Shown here piece by piece: positions 39,609-51,211 of a stretch of 64,000 nucleotides of DNA (within the stretch, counting starts at the first letter, position 1; each line of letters opens with the position of its first letter). Below the pieces are notes generated by a model that saw only the letters and a list, made by a program, of their open reading frames with translations, did no database searches and had not been told where the DNA came from. Where the stretch lies: contig PTFA01000042.1 in the NCBI GenBank assembly GCA_003342895.1, positions 5,322,640 through 5,386,639 on the forward strand. Direction: 5' to 3'. A program made the translations under genes and the position numbers. This DNA comes from Casuarius casuarius. Taxonomy: Eukaryota > Chordata > Aves > Casuariiformes > Casuariidae.

Positions 39609-42600
39609 TTTTGAAGGAACTTTGCAGCCTCCAGGTTTTTCTGAAAAATGAATGACGAAGCTCTGCAGACCTCTTTTTAATAATTGTTACAGTGCAGTCC
39701 ATTAAGTACTGTAGTTATGTAGGAAGAAGGTTATGCCTGGTCCTGAGCCAAATTCTGCCCTCCATTACCTGCCTAGGATGCCACTGGCTTACACAGAATA
39801 GCAACCACATAAACAAAAGAAGAATTGAACTACTGGGAGCCAATACCCCCCCGGTCAGAGTCAGTCCACAGAAGGAAACAGGAAGAGCAGAGCTTGCCAT
39901 GCCTCAGGAAAGACAGGGTGTCCTCTGTATTCTTGTCTTCCTCATGTAGCTCCTACTTGCTTGAAAGCACTGCTGAAGAGGCAAGAACTCTGCTTGAAAA
40001 TTGCTGGAAACATATATGATCATGGCTCTTCCCAACCCTAGTGCAAATGTGGGGGCTGGGGGGGAGAAAAAACGCAGAGCAGCTGTGGAGCAAGGAGGCA
40101 GGGTTGCCAAGCAACAGCCTACTGGGGGGAGGGTGTTAAAAGGAGAAAAGGAAACATATAAATTGCATTTGCTCTTGTGGGGCAATGGTAGCCCTTCCAT
40201 CTGCTTTTCCTCCTGCTTCCATTGAGTTATTGGTATGGATTTCATGAGAGAATTTGGCCACAAATATTCCTTGCATCACAAGCTCCGGTCTGCTCCTAGA
40301 GAAGGTTACAGCGGGGAAAACCACGAGGAATACTTTCTTTGCCAACTTGTTGTCATGGGCAATGCAGTAAGAACAAAAGCAGTCTATCAGGTTCTCTGGA
40401 TGGTCTGCCCCAAGAATCAGGAGCACTAAGCAAAAGCAGACCTTCCTCATTCATGCATTTGCATGGGTGATGTTTCTTCTGGTATGCCATCATTTGTTTT
40501 AGATAGAAACATGCACAACATATGGGAGGTTTTTTTCCTTTGCACTATATAGACTTTCTATGTGACAAGTGGAGGAGCTCAGCCTCTGAAGATCTCTCTG
40601 CTTGTTGTTCTCATTTAAAGTTCTCATTCCCATTTTGTGACAAAGAGCCTTCTGTGATGTCATAAACATTTGAAAGCATGACATCATAGGAGGAGATCTT
40701 CAGGAAAGCTTTAGGCAAGAGGAATTCTGGTGAATGAGAACCACATAGAAGAGGGGACAGAAAATACAGAAGAAGAAAACCCTACCAACTAACAGGGCCA
40801 GACCACATAACCTGGAGACTTTCACAGAGCTTGACCTTAGGAATCTGAAGCCCCTCTCTGCAGGGACGATTTACTTGCTAAGCCAGCTCCTCCCAGCTGG
40901 GCATCATGCTACAGCTCTCTCACCAAATCTGGCCGCTGGTTTCAGTTCCAAAGCCTTGCAGTGCTCTGCCTCTTCCTTGGGGCAACTGGTTGTTTTCAGG
41001 TGCAACCACGGAAACTAAGTGGGATCTTTTGTTAACCCTTTCTTGCCTGTCCTCACTTTATACACATTATCACAGACCATCAAGAAAATGCATACTTACA
41101 CACCAAGGTACAATTACTTTTGACTCCATAATGCATTTTCTATAACCTATCATTTTTTGCATTTAAAGACAAAAACAACTGAAACCTAGAGAGGGAACTG
41201 CGTTTGCATTTACTTTTGCAATAAATTTCTTGGAAGCAAATTGCTTACAGGTAAGACAGCAGATAGACACTGTTTCTTCATACCTTTCAGTCATGAAGTC
41301 ATCCAAAGAAACACAGAAATTTATAAAGCAGACAACTCTCAGCCAGGTATCTAGGTCTCCCTGAATAGTCATAACAGACAATTTATCTCATCCTAAAGTG
41401 TGTGCCCAAATAGAATAGATAAATTGTACCGCAGAAGTCCCTGCTTACCTCCATTGACTATGCAGAGAAGCTAAAGTGACTAGCACCATGAGATGAGCAA
41501 TGTCCATGGCAGCCAAGTGTTGCTGAGTTTAATAGTCAGCAAGCCCACAGGAAGGTTTTGAAGAAGGCTAATGGAGATGCTCTACAAGAAGTTCTTCCGA
41601 AAAAGGCAAGGGCAAATAAGTACTTGTTTGAAAATCTGGCAAACAAGTGGAAATTGGTATCTTATACTGGTTGGAGATGGAAGGTCACTCTCTGCTTAAT
41701 GGGAGAAGTTTGGTAGGGCATTGGTATAAAAGACCTTGGCAGTTGAGTAAAGCAACATGCGACAAAGAAGCAATGGGACATCCTATACAGTGAAGGGTCT
41801 CACGACAAAATGAAAGGCTGGAAAAACACAACTGGAAGCAGTATGTTGGACCAGTATCAAAGTAGGAAAATCACAGTTGTCATGAGCAGAGAAACCACTG
41901 ACTTCAATCTCCACAAACAAGATGAGTTGGGTCCAACTCAGATTGGTGCTGTGGTACTTTTGGGTAGTTTTCTTTGGGTTTTGTTTTTTAAATACAGCAC
42001 CTGTCAAAAGTGGTCTCTTCCCCCCTTCCCCCACCTATTTTTAGATAATGATGGCTCATTTAAAAAGTCTACGTTTGCTAGCAGTCACCACAGTTGGGTT
42101 TTCTCTATGTTTAAGTGTTTACAAAGTGGCTGCTAGTATAAGTAAACAGCATAAATAGTGTCTTTGCAGGAAAGGAAAAGGACAGAGTCTGTCTACCTTG
42201 CCTGGGAAACACTGAGGTAGAGAGTAGGCTATAAATGCTATATCTTCGCTACTCTAGAGTAGTTCTTCCAAAACTACAGACAAAAAACAAAACAAAACAC
42301 CTGCAACCCCAAACCTCAAGATACAGAAACAGCATGCAGTCATGTGGTGGGGAGGACTTAAGTGTTTGACATAAGGCACAGAATGCCAATAGCTAGTTCT
42401 CCCGTTCTCCTATTTTGCAGAGCAAAAAGGGATGCCTGTTTTCTACATCCTATTTTCTACATGGTCATCATGTCCTCATTGATTCATCTCTTCCCTAAGC
42501 ATACTATCCATCTCCCCCCACCTTATATTCCTCTCACACAGAATTCCCTTCTTGCTTCTGTCACTTCTGTCGTATGTATCTGGATCCTGTCTGTTTCTAG

Positions 42601-43745
42601 TATCGCTTTCTTTGAAATGATATGACCAGCACACAATAGGCTTTAAGCATTTTTTGCTGAATGTTAAACTACAAGTTTTAAAAAGATACACCTGCCTTAC
42701 ATAACACCTCCTGTCTTTGTTACACAGCAGTGTGAGAAAATAACTTCTTACTGTTTTGGTTTCCCTGCTTTGGCCTGAGACATAGATGCAAAAAGGAAAG
42801 TTATGCTCAATTTGTGACAAGTCAACAAATTCATGAAGAAGATTTTCCATCATAATAGGACCAGAGTTTATTTTAAAAATTAAACCAAAGGAAAAGCTAG
42901 GTGCTGACAGAAGAAAGTCTTCCTCAGTGGCAACATATGCATCAATGTTCCAGATATGATATGATACTAAAAAAAAAACTGATTTCACTTCAGTGGATGC
43001 TGTATTGTTTTCCTGGTCTGAGAGTACCACTTCAGTTACTGTTGCTAAAGTGTTTCAAGACTGATTCACTGAATTTCACTAAATTTCATATGTAGATATA
43101 AGGTTAAGGCTGATGAAAAAGTTATCTGATATAACACTTCCTCGCTGGAAAAAGCTGAATTCAGCATATTTGAAACATTCTGCATTACAGTGCAAAATTT
43201 GAACTGCAGTTTCTTGACTAATGTATTCAAATTATAATGAAAACAGTTGTAATGGTCTTCTAATTCTCAAACAACAATCTGATTGGTTTTTTTTCATGTG
43301 AAGTTTCAACTTTCTCCTTTGTCAGTTCAGAAAAAGAAAAGGAGAAAGGAAAATTTTAGCAGATTAGTATTTGTCATTTAATTGAAATTCTGTATTGCAA
43401 ATAATTTTAATTAATGTGTGAAGGTCTTCACCTAGCACAGCAAAGACAGCTTTTCTAAGTATTAATTTCTGAATTTAGATCTCCTTCTGGACACACGTAA
43501 AAAGAAGTTTGGTGGTCTCACTTCCCTCCTCAACAGATAATTATCAGACCACTACACACTCAAATCTCTGTGCTCAGCAGAGGTTTGCAAAGTGATCAGC
43601 AGCTGTTTCAGGTCATGACTGACAGGTATTGGCAAAGCTTTGCAGGAAAATGGCAGAATGCCTACATGCATATGTCCAGCTTAAGTGTTATAAACTCTTA
43701 ATATAAATAAGGATCAGATTCAGTCAAACAAGCTTTACAGTACAT

Positions 43746-43755
43746 GGGGGGGGGG
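43746..43755. repeat. G homopolymer, 10 nt
   Basis: An uninterrupted G run in AT-rich surroundings, about 500 bp left of copy B. Confidence 0.75.
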
Positions 43756-44131
43756 TAGAAAGAGCTCTCATTTCTCTTCAGAAGTTAATATTAAGAGACG
43801 AGTTCTTAAGATGTTAATACTGCTAAATCACGTAACAGATATTTCCTCCATGCCTTGGAAGTTTGCCCTAGTCATTTCTTGTGCCCAATATACTTCCATG
43901 AATACAATAAACATTTTGAAAACCTGTTTCTAAATTAGTTCTAGGGAGACATATTTATGTAAGAATTAATGGGAAATTGTTACATATAAGCCAGTAGATA
44001 TAACACAGTTATTACATATAACCTAGCAAAGCACAGGTCAGCACAAACAGTTTTAAACAAAGCAGTTCTCAGTACCACATAGATCGTCTTTCTTCCCTAT
44101 AAAGAATAACAAATGGCATGGAGTTAGCTAT

Positions 44132-44283
44132 TTCTTCTTTTTCGGAAGAACTTGTTCTTTTTGTCAAATTGGGTGGGGAGGAAAGACCCCGTGGCGCCCC
44201 TCCCCCAGCAGGTTATTCCGATGTTAGCGGAAATATTGCTAAGTAAGGGGCTGCCCCTCGGCGGGGCGAGCTCAGCTCGCCCC
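44132..44283. other. Fold-back-rich left junction of copy B
   Basis: This short stretch holds several small inverted repeats: TTCTTC/GAAGAA and GAAC-tt-GTTC near 44132-44160, TTCCG/CGGAA near 44216-44233, GGGG-ctg-CCCC at 44247-44257, GCCCC/GGGGC at 44253-44267, and a perfect GGGGCGAGCT-c-AGCTCGCCCC at 44263-44283. The last lies across a 19-nt insertion (44261-44279) that is absent from copy A. The local style is unlike the rest of the window and could be a breakpoint scar or a badly assembled gap edge. Confidence 0.6.
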
Positions 44284-44341
44284 GGTGCTCGCCGCGCCGC
44301 CGCCGCCCCCCGCGCAAAAGCCCGCAGCCCCCTGCGCTCAC

Positions 44342-44384
44342 CATGCGAGATGCTCTGGAGCAGGGCGACGGCCAACATCCACAT
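44342..44384 (-). CDS. Duplicate first coding exon, copy B
   Basis: Identical to the exon at 33653-33695, with the same ATG, the 14-codon hydrophobic start and the same GT donor. If the duplication is real and its promoter works, this exon could splice to the same downstream exons because it lies upstream on the minus strand, giving the same protein from a second promoter. Splicing across copy A would also be possible. The intron sequence beyond the match differs from that of copy A. If the duplication is an assembly error, this exon does not exist in the genome. Confidence 0.3.
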
Positions 44385-44803
44385 GCCCCGGCTGCTGCCC
44401 GGCTCCCCGCGGCGGGCTGCGCTGCGCTGCGCTGCGCCGCGCTCCGCCGGCTCGCCCGCGCCCGCGCCGCCGCCGCCGCCGCCGCGGGGCTGGAGCCGCG
44501 GGCTGCGAGGGCAGAGCGCTCCGGCCCGCCGGCCGCTGCCTGCTCGGCGGCTGCGGGGCGCCTCGCCCTCACGGCCGGCGCTCGGCCCCGGCGGGAGCGC
44601 CCCGGCTCCGCGGGCACTGACGCCCCGGCGCTCCGGCGGCCGCGGCGCGGAAGGGAGGCGGCTGCTCGACGCCCAGGTGCGTCCCGGGCTCAGCGAGACG
44701 CCGGCGGGGCTGCGGCGGCGCGGCCACAGGTGCGGAAATCCCCCGGCGCCAGCACACGAGCATCCCTGGCGGGAGCCAGCCCCGAGCTGCGGGAAGCGGC
44801 TCC

Positions 44804-44931
44804 TCACACGCCGCCCTTCAGCCAGGCGGCGGGCGGGCGGGCGGGCAGGCACATCTCGCCGCTCCTACGGCTCTAATCGCATTGATCCCGCTGTAACCTC
44901 CTCTGCCTCCGCGCACGGCAGAGGCGAGCAT
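44804..44931 (-). other. Upstream short ORFs, copy B
   Basis: The same upstream ATG frames as in copy A occur at +10689: 44931-44818, 44882-44865 and 44854-44804, and another lies at 44763-44569. They carry the same uncertainty about the start of transcription. Confidence 0.3.
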
Positions 44932-44987
44932 TAACCCCAGCGCCAGGCGCAGCGCTCTGCAGTCTTAAAGCAGCAGAAAGTCTCCAC

Positions 44988-45060
44988 CGTGGGCGAAAAA
45001 GCAAGATCAAAAAAAATTTTTGAACCCTTTTTATGGCACTATATAAAGGTGTTATCAGTA
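44988..45060. other. Right junction of copy B, AT-rich with TATA-like words
   Basis: After GTCTCCAC the two copies share only loosely similar bases (a GCGAAAAAGC-like word), then diverge. TCAAAAA (45007-45013) and TTTTTGA (45017-45023) form a perfect inverted repeat. Read on the minus strand, CCATAAAAAGGG at 45036-45025 and the TATATA core at 45040-45047 are TATA-like and lie upstream of copy B's exon, but about 650 bases from its ATG. No promoter activity can be inferred from that alone. Confidence 0.4.
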
Positions 45061-45689
45061 CCAACTGTACGTGTGCAGGGAGTGCACGCTCACTGTTAGC
45101 AATGCATTCTAGATGGCACTCTGGAGGGACCACTGGGAGAAAGCATTAAACTGACTTATTTGTAGCACAGTATTTACTTGCTTTCAAGGGCGTTTAATCA
45201 GTCTTACAAAATTGTATTTTTAAAGGAAGTATTTGACTGTTGACCTTTTCTACTTGCAATATCCTTGCTGAGCTGTAAATCTTTTAGCGAACAGAATAGC
45301 TTAATTTCCCACTTTAGAGTAAATGACAGAATGTGTTACAGCTCTCCAAAATGTCATATTTTGTCCTAGACAGGTGACAGTGCCTGTCTGGCTTGAGATC
45401 TACACCACAGATCCTATTCCCAAGCCCTGCAGCCATTTAGCTCATTAGCCTCTTGGGACAACTGAAACATCTTCTCTTTGGGAGCTCCCAGCTGAGCAGT
45501 AGTTTCAGGTTAAGGGATAGTAAAAGTCGCTTTCCCTAGAACTGAATTGTAGCCGCAATGGCAGCAAAGCAGAAATAGGCCTTTAAGATGAACTCAGAAT
45601 GGTCTTAGGTCTTGGGAACATCATGATATGCAGAAGAGGCCATATGAAAGAATACCTGAAGCATTTATATAATCAGCTGAGTAAGAAAC

Positions 45690-46215
45690 CATGATAAAGA
45701 TAAGGCATGAAACTCAGTAAGATTGGATGAAGGATGTAGTGCTTGAACCAATGAATAAGAAGACAAATTAGTAGATGCAAAGTCCCTGAAGCATTTGATA
45801 TATGGAATTAGTTATCTCTTTAACTGCTGGACAGGTAAGGAATATTATCTCCTGGCATGCATTTCACAAGAAGTAAAGCCAAGTCAGTATGTGTATACTT
45901 GGGTGGCTAAAGAGTAGGCTACTGCAGTGTTAGAAATATCTACAGTGGAGAATGGGACAAATGATTCGGTTATGACGATGTGGAATAAAGACAGTAGATC
46001 GTGCATATGCTGAGTAAGAAGCAACAAATTCTGCATACGTGAGGTGTGAGAAGAGGGAGCTGTCAAAAGCGAACTCCAAAGCATAGACCTGAGTAACTGA
46101 AAGGATGGAAATGTTGCTGGCAGTGACAGAGAAAGGGGAGGGAAATTAGAGATAAGTGGAAAGATGGATATGGTCTTGATCTTAATACAATTAGCTTTTC
46201 AAGAAGATATTTAGA
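45690..46215 (+). mobile_element. Possible ancient interspersed repeat, family uncertain
   Basis: A long, C-poor, A/G/T-rich stretch with wording such as CCTGAGTAACTGAAAGGATGG and TATGGTCTTGATCTTAATAC. This recalls a type of old interspersed repeat that reads GTGACTGGAAGGATGG then a long purine-rich section. I cannot name the family, and the limits are approximate. Confidence 0.25.
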
Positions 46216-47119
46216 GACTCAGCTAAGTGATTTATATATACTCCATATGTATTAGTAGCCCTACTAGCAAATATAACTCCTCACAACACCTGCTAAAGAA
46301 TTTCTGGAAAAAGAAGAAACAGAAAAGACAAAAATATCAATTTTCGAATTCAGGCCAACTACAAAAACACTGAATTAATTATCTGTTAGAATCTAACGAT
46401 GGACTTAGCTTCATCTTTCCTCTTATGTCAAACAAATAAAGAAAAGTACCAATAAGCCTTATACAGAACAGTATTATTTTCTCTATTATAGGATGGATAG
46501 CAAGAATCCTATATCCAGAAACATTCTCCTTGGAATTTTATGTATACTTTCCTCAAGAAGAAATAACAATCAATAGTGAGACAAATATTCCCCCCTTGAT
46601 TTGAAATGATCAGAATTGCTTGGTAAACCAGCAGAGGAAATAAACATGTCAGTTAGACTTATTATTGATTCCTATATTAATAACTACTTTATCTTTGATA
46701 TCTTGAATCTATAATTTGGAGATTCTGTTGCAACTGCTTTGACATAGACAAGTAGTGAACATCTAGGAATGCATTTTAATGCTAAAACAAGATGATTCTG
46801 CACATTGTTTAATGAGGAGAGGATCTTCCCAAGTTCTCACTGTCTTTCTACCATAACAGTTCATGGGAGCAACTTCCTAGTGGTCCAGGCTGGCACGCAG
46901 TCTGACCCTACAATAGCACTCTTGAAAACCTCATGATGAATAACATCTAAATATGTGGAATCAAGTTGCACAGGAAGTACTTCAGACTTCCCAGGGTAGA
47001 CAGACAACAGTTGTACCTCTGTTATGAAGAGATGTAATCTAGACTGTTCATCATGACTTACCTTAGCTAATTCTATTTACCTCTCACAACCATGTCTCAG
47101 GACTTGACAATCTTTAATG

Positions 47120-47215
47120 CATTTATTTTCCACAGCATCCCTGTGAGGTAGGACTGAGTTGTTTTGCCTCTATCACAGAAGAAAAACTGAAGCACAGGTA
47201 CATCAAGGGCTAAAC
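47120..47215 (+). mobile_element. MIR-like ancient SINE fragment
   Basis: CATCCCTGTGAGGTAGGACT followed by GAAAAACTGAAGCACAGGTA follows the MIR order CAATCCTGTGAGGTAGGTA, then GATGAGGAAACTGAGGCACAGAG. It has diverged but is among the clearest of the MIR-like fragments here. Confidence 0.55.
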
Positions 47216-49197
47216 CACTGAAGGATTCAGTTGTTGCAATAGTCAGCATGGCAAAAGCCAAATTTTAAGTGGCTTGATACATATGCAAACACATAACCCT
47301 ATGGTAGGCACCTAGCTTCCTGGTACTTCATATGGAAGGGGCAGGAACTGCAGAATGAGATTCAAGGAAAACTGGGGTTCCACCTCAACCAATAACACGT
47401 AAGAGAGAGGTGTCTCAGTATGAACCTGGCAGTGGCCTCCCCTGGAACTGAGTGCTAACACCATACCAATCCTCCCTCAGGAAAAGCAGAGGAGGAGACA
47501 GTGGCTTTTGCCCTGTCCTACACCCAACAGCTGTGAGTGACTTGGGTTCAAATCCTTCTCTGAGAAGTATTAAAGAAATCTAGTTACCCTTCCTCTTATG
47601 GTAGCTCACTTACCTAGGAGACATACATCCTGCTCCTTTTTTGACCCAAGTAGTACTCTTCAATACTCTCTTCAAGTAGCAAGAGCAAGGGCTATTTATA
47701 GGATACCATATAGCACCAGAGTAACCTAGGAAGCAAAAGACTTGGAATCCCTTCTCCAGAACACGCAGGATGCATTGAATTTGGATGTCCCACTTTCAAA
47801 GTGTGCTAAGTACATGGATATGAGGTGACATGCGTGGGCAAGAGAGAAGACACTTCCTCTACCTTGTTCCCATACTTCTGTTGGCAGAAGTGCAGCAGAC
47901 CAACACCTGTTGGGGAGTAAGTCAGGGCTTTAATGTTACTAACAAACTCAGGACTTGAGCATCTGCATGCACGCTCTGCACAGAAAACTAAGATGACAGC
48001 TGAGAAAGTGTTTCCAGGTTTTCAGAATACTTATATATTGTATTTAGGTGCCTACCTCTGTTTCTGGATTTTGACCCAAGGAAGTTGTACAAAATCAAGC
48101 AGGTAAACTGGGAAAGACAGAAAGCAAATGTAAGTGTATGTAGTCTGACAGTAGTACAATGCTGCTGAACTTCTTTTGCACAAGTCAATAGAGCAAGATA
48201 ATAATATAACCTGAGAATTTATAGAGACTCTTCCATTCTCTGATTTTGTAAACTTAATGTTCAATATCTAATTCATGAAAATCTACAGTTAGTTTGTTCT
48301 CAAGTCCTTCTGTTATCTGCCCAGCACTTTCTTCCTCTGAAAGTATCCAAGCCATTGCAAATGCAGGTATAACTGTATGTATCTCTCTAATGCTATATAT
48401 ATTGCTATGAAGATAGTTATAAGAGACAAAATTATTGAGGAATCTCATGAAAGATCTTCATGTGAAAACTATTTTGAATACCTTTCCAAAGGTAACCCAG
48501 GATCAGTTATCTTTCCTCTTCCTCCCAAGGCATTTGGACCTGGTTAAATGTGTCTGAGCATGTAACAAATCATGCCTGGGCCTCTCCTCACATCCATGCT
48601 AGCCGAAGTTCCAAACAGTGTTCATGTTTAGCCCTGTCGTCCCACATTTGAAAAAGAAAAAGTGGTTCCACAGATGATAAAATGCAATCTTGTGAACAGC
48701 TTCTAACTAAACATGCACAAGGGGCAGGTGTAATTTTAGAAAGACCTGAGTTATAGACCTGAACAGCAAGTGGCAGGTGCACTCTCTCAATCAGGGATGC
48801 TGATATAATTTCTGCCAAATCTTCCAGTTGTTTTCCTCAGTCTTCGTCAGACAGAGGATCAGTGAGCTGGCATTTATCCAAGCCCTAGCCTCACTCAGGC
48901 TCCAACCAAATTGCTTATTCTAAGTATCAGAGTTGGATTAGATGAACATCAAAGCTAGGTGTTGTAAGTAAGCTGAAAGTAGCACATCCTGTGCCTTTTT
49001 TTTACTCACGACCTTGGCTGTCTTAGCTGCACATTGAACATACAGGGTGGGGGCGGTCATTTCAGACCTGTGAATTCTCATCAAGCAGAGCCTCAGGGCA
49101 GGTGAGCAACTGCATAGTATCATTCCCTGTGATGCCACAAAGGGAAGCAAGAACCCACTCCACAGCAGCAATATGATTTTTGCTAGCACTTCCTACC

Positions 49198-49214
49198 AAA
49201 AAAAAAAAAAAAAA
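49198..49214. repeat. A homopolymer, 17 nt, with GAAA tail
   Basis: An uninterrupted A run followed by GAAAGAAAG. Confidence 0.75.
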
Positions 49215-49394
49215 GAAAGAAAGTCAGCATCAGCTGTACTAACCCGGGCCAAAAAGTATAAAAAAAAATTCCCCGCTGCCATCTGCCATGTATACCTGAC
49301 CACTGCTGATAAACAGCTCAGTTTCAGGCTTTACCTAAGCCTGAAATCAGAATGACCAGTGTCTTTTGCAGTAATGTCACTGACATGCAAAAGT

Positions 49395-49416
49395 TAGGCA
49401 GCACTAGGCAGCACTA
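49395..49416. repeat. Tandem duplication, 10-bp unit
   Basis: TAGGCAGCAC is repeated twice in tandem. Confidence 0.7.
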
Positions 49417-51089
49417 GCTGTCTTGTCACAAGGAACTGCTGCTACTGCTGCTATAAATTAAAATGCAGAGTCGACTTTTTTGAGGCATGCTCCAGTGCTG
49501 TTTTCCTTTATCATCTCAGAGAGCTCTTCAGGTGATTAGAGCTGTGCCTTACCACAGTTCATCTGTGGAAAAAGAGAAAGAGAGACTCAGAATACAGCAA
49601 GACATTTTGGACAGAAGACAGCTTCTTGAGCAGATGTTTAAATAAATGTTTCCTTAAAAAAAGACAGACCTCATTCTCCTGAAATAAAATACTAACTGTG
49701 TCAACTAAGAACAGATCCAGTGTTTTTATAGTGATTCTCACCAACTGGAAACAGTAGGTGGTACCAATGAGGGAGCAGCATGACTTAACTTTTTCTAGTT
49801 TCCTTTGGCATGGCAATAACCCCAGATAAAATTGCTTTCTCTCCAAGGCAACAAAACTCATGACAGTACGGCATGTGGAGAACCCTTTGCTGGGGTTGAT
49901 TGTTTTAAGTCTTCCGGATTTAAATTCAAAAAATCAACAAGTCAAGACTCCATGTAATAATAGCTCAATAGCAAATTGTTAATGGATGAATAACTGATTC
50001 ATGAACGAGGTCCACCTTCACAAGCACTACCTTTTTACAGTGCTGCTGTTAGTGTGCAAAGTTATCTCAGTGAATGCAAAGTATCTGGGATTACTCAAGA
50101 GAATGTGTTTCTCCATGGACAAATTGCTACCAGGCTTCTATTTCAGCTCCACTGGCCTTACAGCCAAGAGGGCTGTGGACAGACCAGCTCATATTTCCCT
50201 AGTCAGGTGGCTTCAGGTGAGGTAAACTGCTCAGTAGACTGGCATCTCAAACTGATCAGGAAATAGTCAAAACATTCAAAAACACAAATGCACATATATA
50301 CGCACACAAACCACAAAGAAAAACAATGCTGTGGGTCAACTTCAGATGAATACTTTCTTTAGTTGACTGGCCGAAATGTTGTTGGCAGGACTCCAGTCAG
50401 AACGATAGCTAATTTATAATGGCTATTGCCTGATGACCTTATAATGTCTTAGTGTGCCTGAACATGCCCAGGCAGGTCAATACCTACTGGCATGCCTTTA
50501 CAGTCTGGCACCCCATGATGGATGTGAGGGAGCTTGCTTCTCATATGGTTCCCATGGAATGACAGATACTGTGATTTCGTCCACTGCATACTTCATGGAG
50601 ACATGTTTGAGCACCTGAACCTTACCACAATCCTATTTACTAACAGGGGAAAGGGATCTGACTTCCAAATAAAAACGTTTGAGTGAGATGCATGGGACTG
50701 AAGCCCTAAGACAGGCTGGCATTATTGGCCCTCAGCCACACATTTCACATCTCCCAGTGGCTTCATTTGCAGAGCGGGAGGTGAACAATGCTTCTTTCTT
50801 TGTGAAACAGTGGAGCTCTCCTGATAGAAATGCCTAGGACATATAGGAAATGGTACAGGTTGAGACACACTGAAGATGAGAATGAAGGAGGGAAGCCTGC
50901 TGAGATCAAGTGATTGCTCAGACAGGAAGGCTTGCTAATGAAAGCACCCAGAATATTCTTGTCTTTCGGTTTTGTACAAATTTGAGAAAAGTTTTCTCTG
51001 GAGCTTTTATATCCTTCAGTTTTGAGAAGCCATGAAGATGAAGGCCATGACCAACAACTCTGGAATTTATAGAACAACATAAAACTTAC

Positions 51090-51211
51090 TGTGACAGGGC
51101 TTTCATGAAGGCTTATCCAAGAACGTGGAACCAGCTCCTTAAGAAGGACCAACACAGACATTTTCATCTTCTCCTTTAAGCCCAAGGCGGATTTCTTTGC
51201 CTCTGCCTTCT
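51090..51211 (-). other. Candidate internal exon on the minus strand
   Basis: On the minus strand a pyrimidine-rich stretch ending in TTTTCATTTCAG (51223-51212) is followed by a 122-nt interval and a donor reading ACA|GTAAGT (intron from 51089). One frame is open through the interval: two bases then 40 codons, with a lysine-rich start and a hydrophobic MSVLVLL stretch. The frame is part of a 199-codon open frame (51362-50763), the longest outside the GC-rich islands. The flanking splice signals are good, but such combinations also arise by chance in 64 kb. I recognise no family, and it lies upstream of both copies of the first exon, so a non-coding transcript or alternative 5' exon are the only likely roles. 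Confidence 0.2.

Larger units (their letters stand above)
34441..44130. other. Non-coding AT-rich spacer between the two island copies
   Basis: No exon or CpG cluster found. It carries a TA/CA-rich patch at about 35636-35692, a repeat of GCTTAAACTGGG words at 36430-36468, purine-rich tracts at about 37280-37390, an A run and a G run. The longest frame, 184 codons on the minus strand at 42476-43030, shows no motif I recognise. A TATAAAAG word at 41725-41732 has no accompanying promoter features. Confidence 0.55.
44280..44987. repeat. 708-bp duplicated segment, copy B
   Basis: By eye identical to 33591-34298 in the same orientation. It spans the start of the putative intron 1, the first coding exon and several hundred bases upstream, so it is a DNA-level copy and not a retrocopy of mRNA. 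Both edges drop abruptly: fold-back sequence on the left, and AT-rich sequence within about 20 bases on the right. No target-site duplication is evident. Confidence 0.95.
45061..51089. other. Non-coding AT-rich sequence right of copy B
   Basis: No exon supported. It contains an old-repeat candidate, a MIR-like piece, an A run, a small tandem duplication and a short CTG patch near 49438-49455. It would be upstream of the minus-strand gene. Confidence 0.5.

Noticed and set aside
41725..41732. TATAAAAG box
   Set aside because: Isolated match in AT-rich DNA with no downstream exon or CpG support.
42476..43030. 184-codon minus-strand frame
   Set aside because: No recognised motif and no convincing splice sites at its edges; length is within chance for this window.
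34441..44130. The two island copies as ends of one large segmental or haplotype duplication
   Set aside because: The flanks outside 708 bp do not match on either side, so no larger block is duplicated.
44152..44934. 260-codon plus-strand frame across copy B
   Set aside because: A composition shadow of the island, antisense to the supported exon, with a low-complexity product; equivalent frames exist in copy A.
44280..44987. Copy B as a retrocopy of mRNA
   Set aside because: It includes intron sequence beyond the donor and promoter sequence, has no poly(A) and no visible target-site duplication.
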